Assembly (NCBI GenBank): GCA_024277475.1
Contig: JAJRVC010000474.1
Span: forward strand, 1-13,328
Direction of reading: 5' to 3'
Length of the DNA: 13,328 nt
Source: Deltaproteobacteria bacterium
Lineage (GTDB): Bacteria; Desulfobacterota; Desulfobacteria; Desulfobacterales; JAFDCJ01
Shown: one piece after another, positions 1 through 7,584 of the stretch
Numbering within the stretch: position 1 is the first letter of the stretch
How the letters are laid out: every line of letters begins with the position of its first letter
The notes under the pieces: model-generated
Seen by the model: the letters and a program-made list of their open reading frames with translations, nothing else
What the model was told of the DNA's origin: nothing
Database searches by the model: none
Made by a program: the position numbers and the translations under genes

Positions 1-4
1 AAAT

Positions 5-147
5 TTTGATCTCATAACCTATTGAAATTATTAAGTGTGAAATTTTATTTTTGTGGTTTTTGTGCCTTTTTGCGGCCACATCATAATTGACAATCTCGTA
101 AAAATTTTCAAGATTCGACCCAGAGCCTGTTGAAATTATTATACGAA
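5..147. repeat. A+T-rich dispersed repeat, left copy (one unit plus start of a second)
   Basis: Positions 5-83 match 1334-1403 at most bases, including the shared core GATCTCATAAC, the stretch GAAATTTTATTTTT and the end TGTGCCTTTTTGCGGC. Directly after it, ATTGACAATCTCGTAAAAA (86-104) matches 1307-1325 with one difference, and 107-147 looks like a decayed start of the next unit (shared TGAAATTAT and CGAAA). The order at the right copy is short block then long block, so the ancestral unit is probably about 95 bp and arranged head to tail here. No open reading frame of note lies within it. I infer a dispersed non-coding repeat; the family is not identified. Confidence 0.75.
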
Positions 148-485
148 AATCTGGCCTTTTCCGGACTTTTTACGAAACCATCGATAGTTCCAAAACCAAA
201 GTCTGATCTTGATTATGCTGGCCGGCCTGTCCCTGTTCAAAAAATATCAACCCGATTTTTACTTGCCCCTCCTCTGAGCCATCATCCCCCTAACCCACCA
301 ATTTATCACAGTATCCTCGGTCATATAAACCAACACTGCTAATTTTTTGATCTAAAAACCTGCATCCATTCAAGTCTTCCGCCAGAGCTTTTAGGATTTA
401 TTAGCTAATTATCATTGAAAATTTGTTTCGGAATTGGTACCAAAAGAGAAATTTCAAACGAAGTTAAGATAAAAAGGGGGTAGCA
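148..485. other. Intergenic region upstream of the SDR gene
   Basis: About 340 bases without a credible gene. It is A+T-rich towards the right end. A possible weak promoter (TTGAAA at 415-420, 17-base spacer, TACCAA at 438-443) is poor at the -10 position and is not called separately. A strong ribosome binding site, AGGGGG, ends at 480, five bases before the ATG at 486. Confidence 0.5.
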
Positions 486-1247
486 ATGGGAAATCTGGCG
501 TTTAACCTGGAAGATAAAGTATTTTTGGTTACCGGTGGCAGCAGGGGCATCGGACTGGAAATTGCCGCAATGCTGCTGGACCAAAAAGCAAAAGTAGTCA
601 TTTGCGGTCGAAAACAGGAGGGACTTGATGCGGCCGGCAAAGCGCTTAACGCCGGGGATCGGCTAAAAGCCGTTCAGACGCACATCGCCAAAAGTGAGGA
701 AGTAGATCGGCTCTTCAATATGACAATCGAAACATTCGGCCGCATCGACGGCCTCATCAATAATGTGGGCATGAACATTGTCACCAGCGTGGTTGATGCC
801 GACCCCGGGTTGTGGAATAAAATCATCGACAGCAATTTAAACGCCACCTTCCTGTGCTCCCGCAAAGCCGCCCAGATCATGCGGGACCGGAAAAAAGGCA
901 AAATTGTGAGCATTACTTCAATTGCCGCCAAAAGATCCGCGCCGTTTATGGGAATTTACGGCGTAGCCAAAGCCGGTATCGAGATGATGACCAAAGTACT
1001 CGCTCAAGAGTTGGCACCTTTCAACATCCAGGTCAATGCGGTGGCCCCCGGTATGGTCAGAACAAAATTCAGTGAACCGTTCTGGTCCAACAACGAAATT
1101 TATGAACAAATCGTCAAAACAATTCCGGTGGGAAGGATTGCCGAACCCGCCGATGTAGCGATGCCGGTTTTGTTTTTCTGCTCCCGGGCATCCGATTTTA
1201 TCACCGGTCAGACGTTAAGGGTCGACGGCGGCGCAAGTGCTATCTGA
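486..1247 (+). CDS. SDR-family NAD(P)-dependent oxidoreductase (FabG/DHRS4-like)
   Basis: Classical short-chain dehydrogenase/reductase of 253 residues, the usual length. It shows the Rossmann glycine motif TGGSRGIG (16-23), NNVG (92-95), a complete catalytic tetrad N117, S145, Y158 and K162 (YGVAK), APGMV (187-191) and the C-terminal GQTLRVDGGA (241-250). The R in the glycine motif plus G-R-K after the second strand (41-43) suggest a preference for NADP(H). The C-terminal segment IPVGRIAEPADVA resembles the DHRS4 / 3-oxoacyl reductase branch, but the substrate cannot be read from sequence. The ATG is supported by AGGGGG at a spacing of five. It is the only plus-strand gene and converges on the tviB-like gene; dispersed repeats flank it on both sides, so it may be a separate cassette. 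Confidence 0.95.
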   Translation: MGNLAFNLEDKVFLVTGGSRGIGLEIAAMLLDQKAKVVICGRKQEGLDAAGKALNAGDRLKAVQTHIAKSEEVDRLFNMTIETFGRIDGLINNVGMNIVTSVVDADPGLWNKIIDSNLNATFLCSRKAAQIMRDRKKGKIVSITSIAAKRSAPFMGIYGVAKAGIEMMTKVLAQELAPFNIQVNAVAPGMVRTKFSEPFWSNNEIYEQIVKTIPVGRIAEPADVAMPVLFFCSRASDFITGQTLRVDGGASAI

Positions 1248-1306
1248 AATTTGCTTAATTGTAGCTCTTTCTAAAGACAGAATATCCAGTGTTTTGGCCA
1301 TTAAAT

Positions 1307-1403
1307 ATTGACAATCTTGTAAAAAGCCAAAACTTTCGATCTCATAACTGCTGAAATTATCAAGTGCGAAATTTTATTTTTTGTGCCTTTTTGCGGCTAT
1401 ATC
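1307..1403. repeat. A+T-rich dispersed repeat, right copy
   Basis: Second copy of the repeat found at the left edge: a short block ATTGACAATCTTGTAAAAA (1307-1325) followed by the long block (1334-1403) ending in TTTTTGCGGC. It is in the same orientation as the left copy and stops three bases before the stop codon of the minus-strand dehydrogenase. An 8-bp inverted pair, GTTTTGGC (1291-1298) and GCCAAAAC (1326-1333), encloses the short block and may form a weak hairpin between the two convergent genes. No T-rich tail makes it a convincing terminator. Confidence 0.75.
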
Positions 1404-1405
1404 AA

Positions 1406-2716
1406 TCAAAGACGCCAATATCTCAAGCCTAATCTTTGCGCTTCCTGCGGACTAAAGCACCCTTTAACATCAATGAACGGAGCATGGCTGTCGGTGCACA
1501 ATCCGGAGATTCCCTCCAAGCCAATTTCTCTGTAAACCTCGTGAATGACGGCAAGAATAACAGCATCCGCGCCTTTAATCGCATCCAGGGACTGCAATTC
1601 TACTCCGTAATATTGCCGGGCCTCTGCCGGGTCCGCTAAAGGGTCGTTAATTAAAACCTCCACACCATAATCTTTCAGCTCGTTGATGATATCTATCACT
1701 TTGGTATTGCGCAAATCGGGTACATCCTCTTTAAATGTGATTCCGAGAATCGCCACCCTTGCCCCCCGAACCTGCTTCCCGGCTCCAATGAGCATTTTTA
1801 CTGCCCGCTCGGCCACATGCTTGCCCATACCGTCGTTGATTCGCCTCCCTGCCAGAATCATTTCCGGATGATATCCCAAAGCTTCAGCTTTAAACGTCAA
1901 ATAATAAGGGTCAACGCCAATACAATGGCCGCCTACCAGTCCGGGTCTGAAGGGCAAAAAATTCCATTTGGTTCCCGCTGCTTCGAGAACTTCCTGGGTG
2001 TCGATCCCGCAGATGTCGAATATCTTAGCAAGCTCGTTCATCAGGGCTATATTCAAATCTCTCTGAGTGTTCTCAATGACCTTGGCGGCCTCAGCCACTT
2101 TTATTGATCCGGCCTTGTGTATACCGACTTTGACAATTTTACCGTACACCTTTGCCAGTAGATTGCAGGTTGCCGGGTCGGAGCCGGAGACGATCTTCAT
2201 GATCTTATCCAGACTGTGAACCTTATCGCCCGGATTAATCCTTTCCGGCGAATAGCCAACCGTAAAATCCTGTCCAAACTTCAACCCGGATTCTGCTTCG
2301 AGGATCGGGATGCAGACCTCCTCTGTCGCCCCCGGATAAACCGTGGACTCATAAACAACGCACGATTCCTTTTGCAAATGCCGCCCGACTGTTTTCGAAG
2401 CCCCCCGTAATGGGCTCAAATCAGGAATCCGGAATTCATCAATAGGTGTCGGTACAGCTACAATAATCAGCCGGCAGTTCGCAAGGCCGTCCGCTCTATC
2501 CGTAAAGACTAATTCGGTTTTACCGAGTTGATTGTCCGGAACTTCAAGTGTACGATCGAACCCTGATTGAAGCTCTTGAATTCTCTCAGATTTCAGATCA
2601 AATCCTACAACGCCAAACTGTGCTGCAAGATGAACGGCTAACGGCAATCCGACATAGCCCAGTCCTACCACAGCAATTTTATTTTCCCTGGTTACCAATG
2701 AGTCAAATGTTATCAC
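1406..2716 (-). CDS. tviB: UDP-N-acetylhexosamine 6-dehydrogenase (TviB/WbpO-like nucleotide sugar dehydrogenase)
   Basis: Would oxidise C6 of a UDP-N-acetylhexosamine (UDP-GlcNAc or UDP-GalNAc) with NAD to give the uronic acid, a precursor of acidic capsule or O-antigen sugars; cytoplasmic. From the GTG start the protein has 436 residues, normal for the family. It shows the NAD-binding GLGYVGLP (18-25), VPTPI (88-92), YESTVYPG (122-129), YSPERINPGDK (155-165), the AEAAKVIENTQRD helix (208-220), the catalytic-cysteine motif GGHCIGVDPYY (262-272, C265) and TFKEDVPDLRNT (327-338). YSPERINPGDK and KWNFLPFRPGLVGGHC fit the TviB/VipA branch better than UDP-glucose dehydrogenase. An in-frame ATG at 2758 lies well inside rluB and adds 14 unlikely residues; the GTG at 2716 has GAGGAG eight bases upstream and overlaps the rluB stop by four bases (GTGA), suggesting translational coupling. 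The partner epimerase (TviC type) is not in the window. Confidence 0.9.
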   Translation of the reverse strand: MITFDSLVTRENKIAVVGLGYVGLPLAVHLAAQFGVVGFDLKSERIQELQSGFDRTLEVPDNQLGKTELVFTDRADGLANCRLIIVAVPTPIDEFRIPDLSPLRGASKTVGRHLQKESCVVYESTVYPGATEEVCIPILEAESGLKFGQDFTVGYSPERINPGDKVHSLDKIMKIVSGSDPATCNLLAKVYGKIVKVGIHKAGSIKVAEAAKVIENTQRDLNIALMNELAKIFDICGIDTQEVLEAAGTKWNFLPFRPGLVGGHCIGVDPYYLTFKAEALGYHPEMILAGRRINDGMGKHVAERAVKMLIGAGKQVRGARVAILGITFKEDVPDLRNTKVIDIINELKDYGVEVLINDPLADPAEARQYYGVELQSLDAIKGADAVILAVIHEVYREIGLEGISGLCTDSHAPFIDVKGCFSPQEAQRLGLRYWRL

Positions 2717-3408
2717 AGCAAAATCTCCTCTTTCTCCTTTTCCGTCAGGTAACGCCATTTCCCGAGGGGCAGCCGCCCCAGATTTATGCCGGCGACCCGG
2801 ATTCGTTTAAGTACTTTCACCTGATTGCCAACCTTTCGAACCATCCGGCGCACCTGCCGGTTTTTACCCTCTTTTAAAACGATTCGAAATCGTCGCGAGT
2901 TTATCCTTTGAACCCGGGCCGGTCGAGTTCTGCTCTCCATCATCGGCAAACCGGCCGCCATTTTTTGCAATGCGCCATCGGTTATAGGCTTAGCCACGGT
3001 GACATCATATTCTTTTTCATGATCAAAAGACGGGTGAGAAAGTTTGTGATGCAGCCTACCGTCATTGGTCAATAGCAATAGTCCGGTGGAATCTTTATCC
3101 AGTCTGCCGACAGGATAAACGCGCCGGCCGATGTCCACCAGATCCAACACAATCTTTTGCCCCGGATGATTACAGCTGGTGACATAATCCTCAGGCTTGT
3201 TCAGCGCGATATAGACCAGGGGTTGCTCATATTGTACCGGTTGTCCGTCAAAATCCACCCGATCTTTTTCAGGATCGATTTTCGTACCCAACTCAACGAC
3301 AATTGCACTATTAACGCTAACCCTACCCTTTTTAATAAACTCTTCACCCCTCCTGCGGGAACAGATACCGGCGGCGGAAAGAAATTTTTGTAATCGGATC
3401 AAAGACAT
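2713..3408 (-). CDS. RluB/RsuA-family ribosomal pseudouridine synthase
   Basis: Isomerises a specific uridine in ribosomal RNA to pseudouridine. The 231-residue protein has an N-terminal S4 RNA-binding domain (about 3-45), then the catalytic core with GRLDKDSTGLLLLTNDG (101-117), in which D104 is the catalytic aspartate, and the C-terminal signature EGKNRQVRRM (180-189). This layout fits RluB (23S rRNA) or RsuA (16S rRNA); B. subtilis-type RluB is my first choice, but the exact target uridine is not decided by sequence. The start chosen is ATG; a TTG at 3420 would add four residues, and neither has a clear ribosome binding site. It lies 61 bases after argJ, and its last codons carry the ribosome binding site of the tviB-like gene. 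Confidence 0.92.
   Translation of the reverse strand: MSLIRLQKFLSAAGICSRRRGEEFIKKGRVSVNSAIVVELGTKIDPEKDRVDFDGQPVQYEQPLVYIALNKPEDYVTSCNHPGQKIVLDLVDIGRRVYPVGRLDKDSTGLLLLTNDGRLHHKLSHPSFDHEKEYDVTVAKPITDGALQKMAAGLPMMESRTRPARVQRINSRRFRIVLKEGKNRQVRRMVRKVGNQVKVLKRIRVAGINLGRLPLGKWRYLTEKEKEEILL
2725..2730 (-). promoter_or_regulatory. Ribosome binding site deciding the GTG start of the tviB-like gene
   Basis: GAGGAG on the minus strand, eight bases before the GTG at 2716, sits inside the 3' end of the pseudouridine synthase gene. It favours the GTG over the in-frame ATG at 2758, and the GTGA overlap implies that translation of the two genes is linked. Confidence 0.7.
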
Positions 3409-3469
3409 AGATATTGGCAACGCGTTGCGGGTTGAAATTCACATTTCCGATACATTTAATCAATACACT

Positions 3470-4654
3470 CTATGATCTGTAATCAGCGTTAATCTTTACG
3501 TAATCAATTGAAAAATCACAGGTAAAAACGGAGGCATGCCCCCTTCCCGATTTCAAGTCCAGGGTGATGTCAAATTCAGACTGTTTGAGTATCTCAGTGG
3601 CTTCTTTTTCTGCCGTTTTACCGCAACCCATCCCGTCTTGCACCATCAAAACGGGGCCGAACCTAACATCTATTTTCTCAGAATCCACCGCAACTCCCGC
3701 CCTCCCGACTGCAGCCAGAATTCGCCCCCAGTTAGCGTCTTCTCCGAATAGCGCTGTCTTGAACAGGTTGGAATTGGACACCGTGTCGGCAATCCTCCGG
3801 GCTTCCTGATCCGATCCGGCACCTGTGACCACAATCTCAACGAGCTTTGTGGCGCCCTCGGCGTCTTTTATCAGCCATTTGGCCAGAGTGATCAGCACGT
3901 CGTGTAGAACGGGCTGAAAAGCTCCCCTTTGCTCGGCGTTGAGGACCTCGGCACCTGACAGGCCGTTTGCCATTAAAAGGACGGTATCATTCGTACTCGT
4001 ATCACCGTCCACCGTAATTCGATTAAGCGAGAGATCCACCGCAGCCTTGAGCATTTCTTTCAGTAAAACGGGAGAGGCCTGGATATCGGTCATCACGAAA
4101 CACAGCATGGTCGCCATATCCGGCCGAATCATTCCGGATCCTTTGGCTACACCTGTCACAGTGAAAGCCTTCCCATCCAGTTCCCCGCGGCGACTGATAA
4201 CTTTCGGTACCGTGTCCGTCGTTATGATCGCTTCAGCAAAATCATGGATGCCTTCTCCATGCAAGGCGTTGATCAAAGCCGGCATGGCGGTTTCTATTTT
4301 CTCGACGGGCAAAGGTTCACCGATAACTCCTGTGGAAGACACCAGCACCTCGTCCCCGCCGACGCCGACGCCGGCAGCCGCTAAATCTGCCATGTGCACG
4401 GCATCCCGCATACCCTGCTCCCCTGTGCAGCAGTTGGCATTACCACTGTTTACGATAATCGCACGGCACACTCCCCTGGTGATTCGTTGTCGATCCAACT
4501 GCACCGGGGCTGCTTGAATGCGGTTTTGAGTAAATACCCCGGCAACATTCGCCGGAACCTCTGAATAAATAAGTCCGAGATCTTTTCGACCGTTTTTTTT
4601 CAGCCCGCAAAACACACCCGCAGCCTGAAATCCTGGGCATCCTTTTTTTTTCAT
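3470..4654 (-). CDS. argJ: Bifunctional ornithine acetyltransferase / N-acetylglutamate synthase ArgJ
   Basis: Transfers the acetyl group from N-acetylornithine to glutamate in the cyclic arginine pathway and in many species also makes N-acetylglutamate from acetyl-CoA. The 394-residue protein is full length and has the family landmarks: AAGVFCGLKK (11-20), NSGNAN (69-74), the autocleavage motif KGSGMIRPDMATML (171-184) with cleavage expected between A181 and T182, the new N-terminal Thr being the nucleophile, then VDGDTSTNDT (215-224), EDANWGRI (305-312) and the end YVKINADYRS. An upstream in-frame ATG at 4702 would give 410 residues, but AGGAAAGG at 4659-4666 and the usual family N-terminus favour the ATG at 4654. 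Whether it is bifunctional or only the transferase is not visible. It follows the ATPase gene by 50 bases. Confidence 0.95.
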   Translation of the reverse strand: MKKKGCPGFQAAGVFCGLKKNGRKDLGLIYSEVPANVAGVFTQNRIQAAPVQLDRQRITRGVCRAIIVNSGNANCCTGEQGMRDAVHMADLAAAGVGVGGDEVLVSSTGVIGEPLPVEKIETAMPALINALHGEGIHDFAEAIITTDTVPKVISRRGELDGKAFTVTGVAKGSGMIRPDMATMLCFVMTDIQASPVLLKEMLKAAVDLSLNRITVDGDTSTNDTVLLMANGLSGAEVLNAEQRGAFQPVLHDVLITLAKWLIKDAEGATKLVEIVVTGAGSDQEARRIADTVSNSNLFKTALFGEDANWGRILAAVGRAGVAVDSEKIDVRFGPVLMVQDGMGCGKTAEKEATEILKQSEFDITLDLKSGRGHASVFTCDFSIDYVKINADYRS

Positions 4655-4658
4655 AGCA

Positions 4659-4666
4659 CCTTTCCT
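4659..4666 (-). promoter_or_regulatory. Ribosome binding site supporting the argJ start
   Basis: AGGAAAGG on the minus strand lies four bases (eight if the AGGA part is used) before the ATG at 4654. The alternative ATG at 4702 has only a more distant AGGAAA eleven bases away, inside the end of the ATPase gene. Confidence 0.6.
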
Positions 4667-4704
4667 CGTTGTTTTAGCGATGGACTTTATAGTATTCTGC
4701 ATGC

Positions 4705-7185
4705 CTATTTGGCTTTCCTGGGTTGATCACCATAATAATCAAGCCGACTTATTTTATATGATGTGCCGAATTCCTGCAGTTCCATAAAAATTTTACCTGA
4801 ATTCCGCCGCCATCTGGTACCACCGGGAAGCCATTCTAAAAAAAACCGGCCCTCGATGTTTACCGTACCCTGTTCGTCATCATATTTAAATTTTTGCAAT
4901 TCAATCCGGTAATTTATGAATTCGATGACATCAAAATTATGGCGATATTTCGGCAGCAGTTTATGAAAAGGTTTGTCGTTTTCCTTGGCATCCGGAGTAA
5001 AAAAAGTGGCAAAATGATCCAAATCTTTCGCTTCGTATGTACGACAATAGATTTCCAGGAAAGATTGTAATCGCTCTTTCAGGTTTAGACGGCTACGAAG
5101 ATAGCCATCCTTGTTTACTTGTCCAAGTCCGGCCACTTCGGTCTCCGGCTCTTGCCGGGGTTTGGTTATAGGGTCTAAATCAGATTTTACAGGAGGAACC
5201 TGTGGTGGGGATTTCTTAACAGCTGATTTCCGGGGTTGGACATCAGTCCTTGACTTGAAATCGTCCGTCAGTTGTATACCGACTATTTTTTCGATTTCAG
5301 GCTCAAGACGATCACCTCGGGTATCAGCCTCCAGTCGCTCCTTTTTCGGAGAATCTAGTATTTTTTCCGTTGGTTGCAGGAGTTGAACGTCCTTCATTGC
5401 CTTGGCATCGCCGGCCGGTAGTGCATTGCTTGCTTTTTCGGTTTTGGGCTCCAAATGGACTATTTGGATGTCCGCTTCCTGCCGCTCTATTTCCGGAAGA
5501 TATAGTTTCCCTGCCACGGATTGTGGAGGTTGAACATCTGTTCTTGCCTTTGAATCACGCGCTGCTTGTGCATCTACCACCTTTCCGGTTTTGGGCTCCA
5601 GATGCACTTCTTGAATATCAGCCTCCTGTCTCTCTATTTTCGTAAGCATTGACTTTAAGGCTAAACGGCGGGATAGTATTTTAAATTCTCTCTCTGTTGA
5701 TTCTCTTTCCGCTTCAATTTCGGGTAACTCTAAAGGTAATTGTTCGATATCGGCACCCATTTTCTCGGGAAATATCCCAGTAACTTTCTGCTCCGAGGCC
5801 GATAAACTTGTTGTTTCAGTACCCGATTTGGTTTGCAAAGATTTATTATTGACATCAACATCTGAAAAATTGTCAACAACCGTTGGTTTCACTAAAGATT
5901 CAGCAGCAGAGGGTACGTTTTGATTGTCGGCGGAAAAAATATCTTCATCCATCTTGAGTTCATCTACCACGTAAGCATCAGCGGGCAATTCCGCCTGTTT
6001 TCTCTCTGAATGATTTGGTTTTTCGTCTCCACCTGAAGCCCATGGTAAGTTTATTTCGGATTTCTTTTCTTTTTTCTGTGTTATATTTGAAGCAGCCGGT
6101 TCGCTCTGCACAAAGGTTGACTTTTCCTGATCAGGATTGGTGCTCGCCCAGAACAAAAAGGCTGATTTGAACTGGTATATGAAGTATATCGCGACGATGA
6201 CCAAAATCGCTAAAAATACAGGTAACACGGCTGTTCGAGCCACAGGAACCATCCTGATTATCAAATCACTAAAAAACGATTTCTTGATCTCCTTATTTTT
6301 TTCTTTGAATGCTTTCGCCCCAGGCACCTTGGAGCCGGGAATTTCATTAAGAAAATCGAACCCTTTTATTTCCCTTTTGATGCCGGCGATCTGAAGATCT
6401 TTCCCGCATTCAATTATCAAATCCTTATCAATGATATGTGTTGCACTGACGCACCCGGCTATCATTGCCCGATCGCAGATATTGACCACCATTCTTGGAT
6501 AACCTGCAGAAAATTGATAAATTTCATGATAAGCCCTTGAACTGAATATTTCAGCCTTTGCGCCCGCCGCCTTGAGACGATATAAGATAAGGTGAACCAT
6601 TTCATCTTCTTTTAAAGGCTTTAGATGAAAATGGGCATTGATGCTTTGCCTTAACGCGCTGTTTTGCTTTTCCTGTAAAATTTTCTTGAGCCCTGATTGT
6701 CCGACAAAAAAAATGCTCATAAGCTTGCTGCCGGCCTTCTTGATGGTTGAGAGCGTCAATATTTCTTCGATAAGTTCTTGATTGATCCTATGGGCGTCAT
6801 CAATAATTAAGGTGACGTTTATATTGTTTTGATAGGCTTCGAGTAAAAATCTTTTGAAACGGGTTAAAAAAGCCCCTTTACTTTTAAACACTACGCTCAG
6901 ATTAAATTCTACGGACAGCCAGTTGAAAAAATCGAGCTTTTCAAGATCAGGGTCCGTCACCGTTGCGACGATTGTTTTGGATTCAATTTCGGCTAAAAGA
7001 CGTTTAATAAAGGCGGTTTTTCCTGTGCCGGCATCCCCGGTAATCAGAAAAGACCCCTTTCTATATAGATAATGCTGCTTAAAAGCAGCCAAAACCTCTA
7101 TCTGTTTTTCGCTTAGCCAGGTAAATTTTGGATCTACCAACTGACTGAAGGGTGTTTCTTTTAAGTTATAGTAGGCAGTATACAA
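4705..7185 (-). CDS. ExeA-like AAA ATPase with transmembrane segment, tandem repeats and NTF2-like C-terminal domain
   Basis: 826 residues. The N-terminus (MYTAYYNLKETPF) and the ATPase domain (about 1-270) match ExeA/GspA-type general secretion ATPases and their relatives beside polysaccharide/exosortase loci: Walker A GDAGTGKT (50-57), Walker B LIIDDAH (126-132), sensor-like FFVGQ (159-163), and AGYPRMVVNICDRA (227-240). One hydrophobic segment (about 318-338) follows, then a long acidic, low-complexity linker with three 49-residue repeats (517-663), and an NTF2/SnoaL-like fold at about 697-820 (FLEIYCRTYEAKDLDHFATFFTPDA and a late W-R-R strand). By topology the ATPase is cytoplasmic and the rest periplasmic. 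ExeA itself ends in a peptidoglycan-binding domain; here an NTF2-like domain takes that place. The TTG start fits the family N-terminus exactly, with GAAGG eight bases upstream. It starts after a terminator and probably heads the argJ-rluB-tviB unit. Its role is inferred: energy-dependent assembly or positioning of an envelope export machine. Confidence 0.85.
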   Translation of the reverse strand: MYTAYYNLKETPFSQLVDPKFTWLSEKQIEVLAAFKQHYLYRKGSFLITGDAGTGKTAFIKRLLAEIESKTIVATVTDPDLEKLDFFNWLSVEFNLSVVFKSKGAFLTRFKRFLLEAYQNNINVTLIIDDAHRINQELIEEILTLSTIKKAGSKLMSIFFVGQSGLKKILQEKQNSALRQSINAHFHLKPLKEDEMVHLILYRLKAAGAKAEIFSSRAYHEIYQFSAGYPRMVVNICDRAMIAGCVSATHIIDKDLIIECGKDLQIAGIKREIKGFDFLNEIPGSKVPGAKAFKEKNKEIKKSFFSDLIIRMVPVARTAVLPVFLAILVIVAIYFIYQFKSAFLFWASTNPDQEKSTFVQSEPAASNITQKKEKKSEINLPWASGGDEKPNHSERKQAELPADAYVVDELKMDEDIFSADNQNVPSAAESLVKPTVVDNFSDVDVNNKSLQTKSGTETTSLSASEQKVTGIFPEKMGADIEQLPLELPEIEAERESTEREFKILSRRLALKSMLTKIERQEADIQEVHLEPKTGKVVDAQAARDSKARTDVQPPQSVAGKLYLPEIERQEADIQIVHLEPKTEKASNALPAGDAKAMKDVQLLQPTEKILDSPKKERLEADTRGDRLEPEIEKIVGIQLTDDFKSRTDVQPRKSAVKKSPPQVPPVKSDLDPITKPRQEPETEVAGLGQVNKDGYLRSRLNLKERLQSFLEIYCRTYEAKDLDHFATFFTPDAKENDKPFHKLLPKYRHNFDVIEFINYRIELQKFKYDDEQGTVNIEGRFFLEWLPGGTRWRRNSGKIFMELQEFGTSYKISRLDYYGDQPRKAK
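5197..5637 (-). repeat. 147-bp tandem repeat, three copies, in frame
   Basis: Three head-to-tail copies, each 49 codons, begin at residues 517, 566 and 615 of the ATPase-like protein. Each carries E-R-x-E-A-D near its start, L-E-P about ten residues on, and D-V-Q-(P/L) near its end. Copies 1 and 2 are the most alike at DNA level (for example GGTTTTGGGCTCCA on the plus strand in both); copy 3 has diverged. Degenerate traces occur before (GADIEQLPLELP, 477-488) and after (residues about 668-686, with QEPETEVAG). The period is a multiple of three, so copy-number change would keep the frame. Confidence 0.9.
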
Positions 7186-7234
7186 TTTTTTATGCCTTCG
7201 TGTCCTAGTGGTTGGACCTCTACCGAATCTTTAA

Positions 7235-7262
7235 TTTTTACATTTATATCGCTATTAATCAA
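7235..7262 (-). promoter_or_regulatory. Possible sigma-70 promoter for the ATPase operon
   Basis: On the minus strand, TTGATT (7257-7262), a 16-base spacer and TAAAAA (7235-7240) lie between the terminator-like hairpin and the TTG start. Each box matches four of six consensus bases in an A+T-rich stretch, so the support is mainly positional. Confidence 0.3.
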
Positions 7263-7264
7263 TT

Positions 7265-7297
7265 TTAAATTAAAAAACCCGTCACAAACGGACGGGT
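7265..7297 (-). terminator. Rho-independent terminator after the FecR-domain gene
   Basis: On the minus strand a perfect 7-bp stem, GACCCGT-side ACCCGTC (7291-7297) with GACGGGT (7277-7283) and a seven-base loop, is followed by TTTTTAATTT. The orientation fits transcripts coming from the wzc-to-FecR block and would separate them from the ATPase gene. Confidence 0.7.
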
Positions 7298-7317
7298 CAA
7301 GGATCGAACAATGTAAC

Positions 7318-7575
7318 CGTTCACAGGTTCAGGGTTCAACGTTCAGGGTTAAGGACAAAGAAGGACATTAAAGACCCGAAGTCCTCGTTAAAAATGTTCA
7401 TTTCCCCAGATAATTGCCAATTTGGCTTCAAATTTTGGATTAGACCTGACGAAGCTGACACTTTTCTCGTAAATACGTATCACAAATGCAGCCCAGGGAC
7501 AAGAATGCAACCTTGAACCCCTGAACCTTTGGACCCGTGAACGCTTACAAATATTTGTAAGCGTTCGACGTTCAC
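7318..7575. repeat. GTTCA-rich inverted repeat element with a 28-bp perfect palindrome
   Basis: The left arm (7318-7350, CGTTCACAGGTTCAGGGTTC and on) reappears in inverted, imperfect form at 7509-7543 (AACCTTGAACCCCTGAACC to CCCGTGAACG). At the right arm's outer end, 7539-7566 is a perfect 28-bp palindrome centred on AAATATTT, and another CGTTCAC lies at 7569-7575. The interior has no gene; it includes AAGGACAAAGAAGGACAT (7351-7368). The layout resembles a small non-autonomous mobile element or a REP-like structure between the FecR-domain and ATPase genes. The rest of the 7186-7584 gap holds the terminator and a possible promoter. Confidence 0.65.
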
Positions 7576-7584
7576 ATAACTTCG

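Noticed and set aside
130..342. Plus-strand frame of 70 residues with a TTG start
   Set aside because: It starts within the dispersed repeat, lacks a ribosome binding site, and its proline- and histidine-rich end looks like translated non-coding sequence.
3939..4517. Antisense frame of 192 residues on the plus strand
   Set aside because: It lies wholly opposite argJ, whose motifs are complete; the Ser/Thr/Pro-rich composition is typical of a shadow frame.
7190..7230. Possible tRNA-like sequence (GTCCTAGTGGTTGGACCTC)
   Set aside because: It resembles a D-arm only by chance; no acceptor stem, anticodon arm or T-arm GTTCGA-type match follows at the right spacing.
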